64,000 nucleotides of DNA from Symbiodinium kawagutii. Taxonomy: Eukaryota > Sar > Dinophyceae > Suessiales > Symbiodiniaceae. The notes under the pieces are model-generated. The model had not been told where the DNA came from. It saw only the letters and a list, made by a program, of their open reading frames with translations, and ran no database searches. Numbering within the stretch: the first letter of the stretch is position 1; every line of letters begins with the position of its first letter. Shown in pieces: positions 30,701-39,700 of the stretch. The stretch lies in NCBI GenBank assembly GCA_009767595.1, contig VSDK01001866.1, positions 52,246 to 116,245 on the forward strand, written 5' to 3'. The position numbers and the translations under genes were made by a program.

Positions 30701-33700
30701 GCACTACAAACTGTAACAACCACCAAAAAACCAGCACTCACCATGAAATCACCATGAAATCCAATAAAAATCAACCTCTACACACTACAGCCACCACTGC
30801 AACCACCCCTCACCCGCCCCCATGGCGTGGCGCCTCCTCCACCGCCAGGTTCGACTTCTGCCACAGCTGCGCGGCCGCGCTGGGTGTCACGCTGGGCCCC
30901 GCCGCCACCAGGAGCTGCTGAGGCCCAGGCAGCTGCTGGGGACTCAGGGGAGCTGCCTGGGAGGGCACGGGGGTGGAGGTTGGTGGAGGTTAAGGTGGGG
31001 GGGTAGGTGGGGGTTAGGTGGGGGGGTTAGGTGGGTTCAGGTGGGTTAAATGATGGTTGAATGATGGTTGAATTACACTGAAATGATGGTTCAATGATGG
31101 CGAAGTGATGGTTGATGTTTAACGGTTGAAGTGCTGGTGCGTGAACATGAATACGCAACAATGATGGGGACCAACTGTAACTCATTAGTTGATTTAGTTG
31201 GTTGGTTGAAAGGCTTCAGGGATCTGGTGCAGGGCAACCCGGATCACCTGGGATGGGGTCTGTGACTGGGACCTCGTAGACTCCAATGCCCGCGAAGCGC
31301 ATGGTGAGAAGAGCAGCCAGCAGAAAGATCAAGGGCAGAATGATCTGACAGCACCAAGCCTCACCAGCTGCTGGAAGAGTGATCCTAGGCTTGGGAATCT
31401 GGCTGTACAGTGATTTCGCCACCAACTTAGTGCCTGATAGATGAGCCGAAAATGAATCTTTAGGCACCTTACTGGGGACTTGGTGACCTGAGAATCTACG
31501 GGTGCTGGGATCCCTGCTGCTTTGTTCATACAATGCATCAACCACTTTCAGATGGCCAGGATGATACGGTGGCTCAGCCAGCAAACCCCGCACTCCAGCG
31601 CTATCTAGTAGATGTTTGCTTGAATGAATCGCCAAAAAAAATCATGAATTCTCTCTTGCCGTGGTGGATATCGAGAGGGCCCAAAAGCCAGTTCGTTGCA
31701 TAAACTGTGCCACAAACGTTCAGAAATACGTTGTCACACGAGGATACCATTGGGGGCGGATTGGGGCGGTTCACACATATTGGCTGTCATTATGAACCAG
31801 ATTCACCAATTGATGTCCATCCCCTACTCCACTGGTCCAATTTCTTCAAAGCAAAACATTGTGGATTGATGTCCTTGAAGGTTATAGTGGCAATAAACAC
31901 GATAAGCAAAATAGTCCTGGTGACTGTATTGGTACCTCTCGGCCTCTCGGCTATTGCCTTGTAGCCGATGTAACCCCGCATATCAACATGGATGGGACCA
32001 ACAAATTGTCACAAACCGTTGTTGCCACGGTGCCCACAGTCAAACCCGTGAGCGCTCCCCCGCGCATCACAGCAGGATGAATCATGGCTGATTATGTCAC
32101 TCATTGTTGGTTGTTATTCCTTATCGTGACTCTATAACAAGTATTAACCACTATTAAGCGTTTCATGAACCATCAATCAGTTAGCCAGATGATTAGCCAT
32201 CATTAACCATCAATTAATGAACCATGACTGGTGACCATTAACCGCCATTGTTTTGGCGTAGCTCCCGATCATCACCACTCACAAGCATCACCATGGCCTT
32301 CCGGTCACGTCTTGCATTGTGGTATCTCTTTGTGAGAAGCGCGTGCACGTGTTTTCCGAAGCTGGCTCTGCTCATGTCCATCCTGTGGCACCGCTGAAGG
32401 GCTCCATTGGCGCTCCCAACCCTGGCTCCCAGCAAGTTCGTAGGGGTACACCATACTTGGGGACACACAGGTGCTGAATTTTGACGCACTAAAGGCTTTT
32501 CATCACTAAATGTTTTTGATTCGCTGAGAAAGGTGATCAACACTATGATGGAAAACTATAATTATACTAGTCTACGATGTTGTTAGGTTTTCTTGCTGGT
32601 TGCCCCAAATACATTTCTATCGGCGCACATTTCTTGCTTTTGGGGTATCCAGCCCATTCGGAGACAGGCTCTGTTTCCCCATTGAAACTGTTCATTTTGA
32701 GGGACAAATATCTTCCGGAGGCGCAAGAGTGAGTACACGAACATATGACCATGTGATTGTAATAGACCGCTGGCTTTTGGCTGTCAAAACAACTGTTTAT
32801 GAATGTTTATAGTGATATGAACCAACTATATACCTGGGAACAAAAAAGCACTTGCACAGCAAGACTCTCTATTGACGATCCAGCTTCAGCTGACTTTCGG
32901 ATTTGGGACTCAGGTACAGAGCACTCAAAGTTCTATGATCCTCTCATTGGCAATTTCGCGGGTTGCTGCCTTCCATACCTGTCTTACACAACAATGAACT
33001 GCTGACAAACCAGGCAATTTGTCAATGCAAAGCAAACCGACAGTACCGGTCAAGCAAACCAGTCTGCGGTTATCATCCCCCATTTGCAACCACGATAAAC
33101 CACACTTAACCATCGAGCATCGAAAAGATTTCCCTCTCAAAAACCAACGGCGCCACCACCGCACGGCACAGTCCCGAAGTCCGCCCTCCTTGTAGGGTTC
33201 AAGGGCTCAGTCGCTGACACGTCGCGCACAGAGCCCTGCGAAACTCGCGCGCGCAAGGCTTCTGAGGCGTAGACATTGTTTTTTATCGGTCAATAACCAC
33301 CAAGGCTTAGTAATTTCTCTAACCGATGGTTAATGATGGTTAATAAGTGGCATTTGGGATAAGCTAACCCATGGGTAATATCATTACTGACGTTGACAGG
33401 TTTAGTAGGAACCATCGGTTGACAACTAACCACCTAATAAAGCTTATTTGATAATGCTTGATGATAGTAAGTTTGGTTTATATTGATATGATTAGATTTG
33501 TAGCATGATATGATTAATTAGCCTCTATAACTACTGCTGCTATATGCATGACATTTTAGATTATGTAAGTAATAGGTAAGGATATCAACAATGTTTTGCC
33601 ATGATTTGCCAATATTGCTGGTACCATTGCCTTACACAGTTGCAGGGGTCAGAAAGGTGACTTCACTCAACCCTGGTTGCTGACCGGCTGACCAGCCTGG

Positions 33701-36700
33701 GGATGGTCCAACTGATACCATGAGCTCATCAGCTGGGGCTTTAGAAGCGTGGAGCCTTGAAACTGCTCGTAAGTTCAGTGGTTTGATGTGGTCTGATACA
33801 AGTTGCTCAGTAGAAAGAAATGATAAGAAATGATAAGAAATGATAAGAAATGATAAGAAATGATAAGAAATGATAAGAAATGATAAGAAGTATGATAAGA
33901 AACGATAAGAAATGATAAGAAGTATACAGAAGTGATAAGTTCAGAGCAGCTTCTCCCACACAGCCGTGGTTGGTTCCTGACGTGACCAGACGTGCGGATC
34001 CACGGATCTACGCCTTGCCTCGGTGAGCTCTAGGGAAGTCCGAGCCCTCTGAAGCTCCTCGGAGATCTGTCGTACGAAGCTGGCCTGGAGCAGGTGCTTG
34101 GGAGGGGGGCTTGGGAGGGGCTTGGGAGGGGGTTGGGAGTCATTTTTAGGATGGTTTCCGGTGGGTGAAAGGATTGGATTGATACTGTTTGCAACTGTTT
34201 GCCATTTGTTTGAAGCATGTTTTTTGATACTTTCGTTTTTAGGCTTAGGCTAATATTCTGTCTTCAAGCAACTGCAGCTCACCATTGGATATCAACATAT
34301 TTCAACCCTTCAAACCTAAAAAAACTCCTCATTCCTTACGTATTGAGTGAACAGAATTGTCTTACTGCCCGTTCATGGTGTATTCCCCACCGTTTGCCGG
34401 CAATCACCCGCAGCTTGGGATGGCGGCCAGCCAGCGGTGGATTCCCTGCTGAGATCTTCTCCAGCATTGTGAATCAATAGTTCACCTTATTAACCAACCT
34501 GATGCCACCACCAAGTTCATCAAGTTCAATATCCATTCACATTCCCAACACTTGTTAAATCCCAAATCCCCAGTGTCAAATTGCTAAGTCATCACCAGCT
34601 GGCCCCACACCTACCAGCACCCAGCCATCCACCCGCCCCGTGGTGACGCTCCCAGGCCCCCGTGGCGTCCCGTCCCCCCTGGCACGGCACCTGCTGCAGG
34701 CGCTCATCCGCGGCCACGTCGGCCTCGGTGTGGTCGCGGCCCACGCGGAGGAAGACCTCCTCCAGCGTCGTCACCGAGACCCCAAAGAGCTCCACGCCGT
34801 AGCCTCCGCAGCGGCGACGATGTGGGAGCCCAGGGGATCCGCCGGGGGATCCCCCCGGACAGGCTGAAGATTCACGGGGGAAAGGTCGATGATTTAAGGT
34901 GGGGAAGGATGATCTGATGATGGGAGTTTTAGGTGGTTGATGATGACTCAAGTCCTGGTGCTCGTGATCCTTCATGGCTGCTCATGTGCACAAATGTGGG
35001 CATGTGTGACTTTTAAGGTACGTCATCTTACGGTCGGGATCAAATTGATCGTGATCGCAACGATGTTCATGATGACGATATTCTCCACTCAATGATCATG
35101 ACAATCATGACTACCTGTTGGGGTGAGTACGTTCCCCAAGCTCCCAAATCACAACCCGCTTCCTTCCTACTGCGAAGCATGTGATGTTCCATGTTCGAAG
35201 TACTCGAGGTTAATCAGAGTCGCGAATTTACTCTCACATCGCCATCCGATCCCAATCATCCATCCACAATCACCAGCAACAGCAGCAACAGCAGCTGGTG
35301 CAGCTGCTGCCGAGTTTCGATGCGGCTGCTGCTCCAAAAACTCAAAGAGCTCTGGAAAGCTGCTGCTCTCTTCAAAGGGCATGCGATAGGTGAGCTCAGC
35401 ACCTGACGGTGGCCGAAAATCCTGAGTGTCGTGATAGAATTGCACTGGGGAGTAGCTATGGCACTACATGTTACCTGCATCCTGTTCTCCTGTTGGGATA
35501 CTACGTGTCAATGTTCATTTGGATTTGCTCCCATTTCTGATGATATCTTCATGTCCAACTTATCAAAGATGAACATGCATAGTCAATAATCCTGTCAGGA
35601 TCCTGTTCCAGTTGGGATACATTTCATTCCAATTGGATGCAACTTGATGGGATCCTGTTTGGACGGCCAACTTGATGGATACTACATTCAATTGGATTCA
35701 ACAACATTGGATTTCAATTGGATACTGTTCCTGTACGACATTCCAATTGGATTCAACTAGATGGCTTCAATAGATCCACTTGGATCAACTTCAATTAATG
35801 ATCCATTCAATCTTGATCCATGGGATCAACTTGATGTTCCCCATGAAACACCATGAAATCCATGGGATCAACTTGCTGTTCCCCATGAAACGCAATGAAA
35901 TCCATGTGATCAACTTGATGTTCCCCATGAAACACCATGAAATCCATGGGATCAACTTGATGTTCCCCATGAAACACCATGAAATCCATGGGATCAACTT
36001 GCTGTTCCCCATGAAACACCATGAAATCCATGTGATCAACTTGATGTTCCCCATGAAACACCATGAAATCCATGGGATCAACTTGATGTTCCCAATGAAA
36101 CACCATGAAATCCATGGGATCAACTTGCTGTTCCCCATGAAACACCATGAAATCCATGTGATCAACTTGATGTTCCCCATGAAACACCATGAAATCCATG
36201 GGATCAACTTGCTGTTCCCCATGAAACACCATGAAATCCATGGGATCAACTTGCTGTTCCCTATGAAACACCATGAAATCCATGGGATCAACTTGATGTT
36301 CCCCATGAAACACCATGAAATCCATGGGATCAACTTGCTGTTCCCCAGGAAAAATGCCCATCCAACACACCTGCGCCATCCCTGGGATGCTCAGTCGATG
36401 GATCCGCGCCTACGTCACTGAGTACCTCTGCCTTGGAGCACTTGGAGGAAATCAGGGCCTTCAGCTCCCGGGACTGGTCGGCCTGGGCAGCTGCGGTGAT
36501 GGATCTTTCGGAGGTGTTCACCGAAGTTTTTTCGGGCCGATTTTGGTTGGGATTTGTTTTTTTCATGAAACAAATGGATTTGGCTTGGGATTTTTTAGTG
36601 ATGAGCTGATTGAGCTGGCGATTTTTGTGATGAGCTTTGGATTTTCGGATTTTGGTTGGGTGCTTGAGCTTTGGATTTTTGGATTTGTGTTGCTTGTTTC

Positions 36701-39700
36701 TTTGTTTTTTTCCTGATCAATTTTGGTGGATGATTTATAGGTTGTTTTTTCCCATGATCAATTGGTCAGTCAACTTCGGAATCGATTGGCCAATTGAATC
36801 ATCAACGTTGATCAACTGGCTGCTAATGCTAATGGTGACTGGTGACTAGTGACTAGTGGTAACAATTATCAACCAATTATCAACCAATTATCAACCAATT
36901 ATCGATAGTTATCCACTAGTGGGTGATAATGGTTGATAAAGGTTGATGATAATAGTGGTTTTGTTACCCTCTGGTAGAGGGCCATGGCCTGGACCACCTA
37001 CTGTGCAGAGATGTCTCACTTCTATGGTGGATCTCCCATGACTTCTTGGGATCAGCCGTGCTTGGGATGGTTGGGGTCCCTCATAGGGATGCCAGCACCT
37101 CCATGTTTGGTGTGTCGAGCCATCCATGGACTGAAAGGGGTCACGCTTTATCGATTCCGAATGTGAAGTGAAGGTTACATCTTGAGCTACCATCAGTTGA
37201 ATTGTTGTACTGATCAAACGCTGATGCCCACTGAAATCAGGGAAAGGAAGCAACAGCTGTGGGCAAACATGGGCTTCAAACATGCTGTGCCATGCTGTGC
37301 AGTCACGCGCTCCAAAAAGCAGACTGACCAAACTGAGATACCAGAAAAGAAAACTGTTGAGCAAACAGAAGATGTTTCAGTCAGTTTCAGTTTGACATCT
37401 CTGAACCAACGACAGGAACGAACCGGGCATGGCGAACCAGGCAGGAACCTCTTCACCAAGCCCCTGGCCCTGGGAAGCCCCACGGTGACATGTGGAACCT
37501 TGGCGATGGTCAAGGTGTACCCAACGCCATACCTCACTGGCTGGCGAAGCGACACCACTGGAGGTGGGAACCTTTGAAAATCGGTCCTTTCTTCGCCCAT
37601 GCCATGGCCCATAAACAAAAAAAAAAACATTGGAACCCAGCAAACCGAAACCATGCTCAACCATCAATCCAAGAAACACCTGAGCCCACTGACAAACCAC
37701 GCCAAACCATGCCAAACCCTCAAACCACGCTCAACCATCAAGCCAAGACCATCACCCGAAACGGTGTTGACAGTGGGGTTTGTTTGTGTACCATTTTGAT
37801 GTAGGTGAAAACAAAGGCGTGAAGGGCAGCACAACCAAAATTTGATGATGATTTTTGTGGCAGCATCCATAGCCACAGCTGATCAAAATCTACCACCCAA
37901 AGCATCAGGTTTGGGTTGAGAAAGCATCAAACTCAACGGTTTCTGCCATGAAGATGGACGAGTGGCAAAACTTGCCACGTTGCATCCACCAAATGGTGTT
38001 CTTTCAGAATAGGGAACCCCAAAAACTGGTTGGCTTATTAAAAAAAGACTCTATATCAAGGATGATCAGTGGGAGTGCCCTATTTTCAGGAACCCAAATG
38101 ACCTGGTGCACCAACCCCAGGGCAGTTTGGCTTCGTTGCTTCGGCCAAGCATCTGTGACTTCAGAAACAGCGCGGAACCCACACACTTCACTCGGCCCGC
38201 CTCAGGCCGCAGCGCTGAGGAGGCAATGCCAGGGACACCATGCAGAAGGGCCAAGTTGTGAAACAGCACCACTGGGGTGAACGGAACATGGCTGAAGCAG
38301 TTTGAATCAAACCCTAGGCGATGAGTATCAACCATGCCATCTACCATCAGCTGCCGTCCATGGCTAAACACATCCTTGTTCAACCATCTATCATCAACCA
38401 CATATAATCAACCAAAATTATCAAACATACACATCATCAACGATTTTATCAACCAGAAATCGACCATATCTGAAGCAACCATCAACCAAGGTTTTTCACA
38501 CCTACCATGGGCCCTTGCAATGCAAAACCAAGGTGCTGCCATGATGGCGATGCGGTCGCCCAGTTCTTCGGCCTGGTGAAGTCGTGTTGGTGAAGTCGTG
38601 ATGCTTGGGCCATGGCGAGGGGTGCTGGTTACTTCATGGAATTCGATGGTTGGTAGGTTGATTTCATGGTTTAGTGACGGTTTAATGATGGTTTAATGAT
38701 GATTAAATGATGGTGAAATGATGGCTAAATGATGGTTGGCTCATGGAGTTTGATGGTGAAACCATGGTGGGTTTGATGGTAGGTCAATTGGTTGAGTGAT
38801 GGTTGGTTTGATGGTTGGTGATGATTCGTAGTGGTTGTTTGAGTGATCAATGGTTGATGGCTCATGGTGAGTGATGATTTGGCTGTTGATCATGATCCAC
38901 ATGATGGTTGATGTTTTGATGGTGAAATGCTGGTTGGTGGTCAAAGGATGGTTTACGTGGAAGTGACGGATAGTCAATGATGGCAAAGAGATTGATCAAT
39001 GGTGTTTCATCATGGTAAAATGATGCTCAAGTGATGGCGAAAGATTAGTGACGGATAATGATGGTTGATGATGTGCATACTAGGTGGTTTCAAACATGAT
39101 CCGCGGTTGACCATAGTTGAACCATTCTTCATGGCGGTTAAACCACGATCACTGAGGGTCAAGGATGGTTGAGATTGGTTGAAGATGGTGTGTGATGGTG
39201 CATCAGGATTGCACACTGATTGTTAAAAGAGCTTGAAAAAGTATTGAAAATGCTGACTGAAGGATAGTACATCTTCATTGCTTTCCAAAGGTTGACCAAT
39301 AACAAAGTTGAAAGCAACAAATGTGTTTCAAGTGGTATAGAGCTAACAATAGAAGTCAGTGGTATCCATTGCAAAGGTATACAACAAATAACAATGTTTC
39401 ACCACGGCAACTGCCGCCTCAAGCCATGGTTGATCATGGTTGAATTTGGCTATGAGGCTATGATCAAAAACCGCGGTTGAGAACAATCAACCATCATGAA
39501 CAATGATTGACAAGGACCAATTGTAGTTAATGAATTTGCATACTAGCGAATAGTGTTGACTTGGGTCAATTTACAGAAGTTATTAACCAACTTGCTTGCT
39601 CATGTTGCAACTACAGGTCACGTAATACTGCTTGCTGTAATGCCGCATCACCAGAGGGGTTAATAACTAAAACTCGCCAACCATCCACAAATGTCTGTGC

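Noticed and set aside
35780..36421. Open frames of 180-213 codons in the 42-bp repeat on both strands
   Set aside because: The unit length is divisible by three, so frames stay open automatically; several frames are open at once.
37400..37498. Extension of the [11 protein letters not shown] frame ([12 protein letters not shown]...)
   Set aside because: A GT donor at 37498 joins in frame to [10 protein letters not shown] with full family agreement; the extension is intron read-through.
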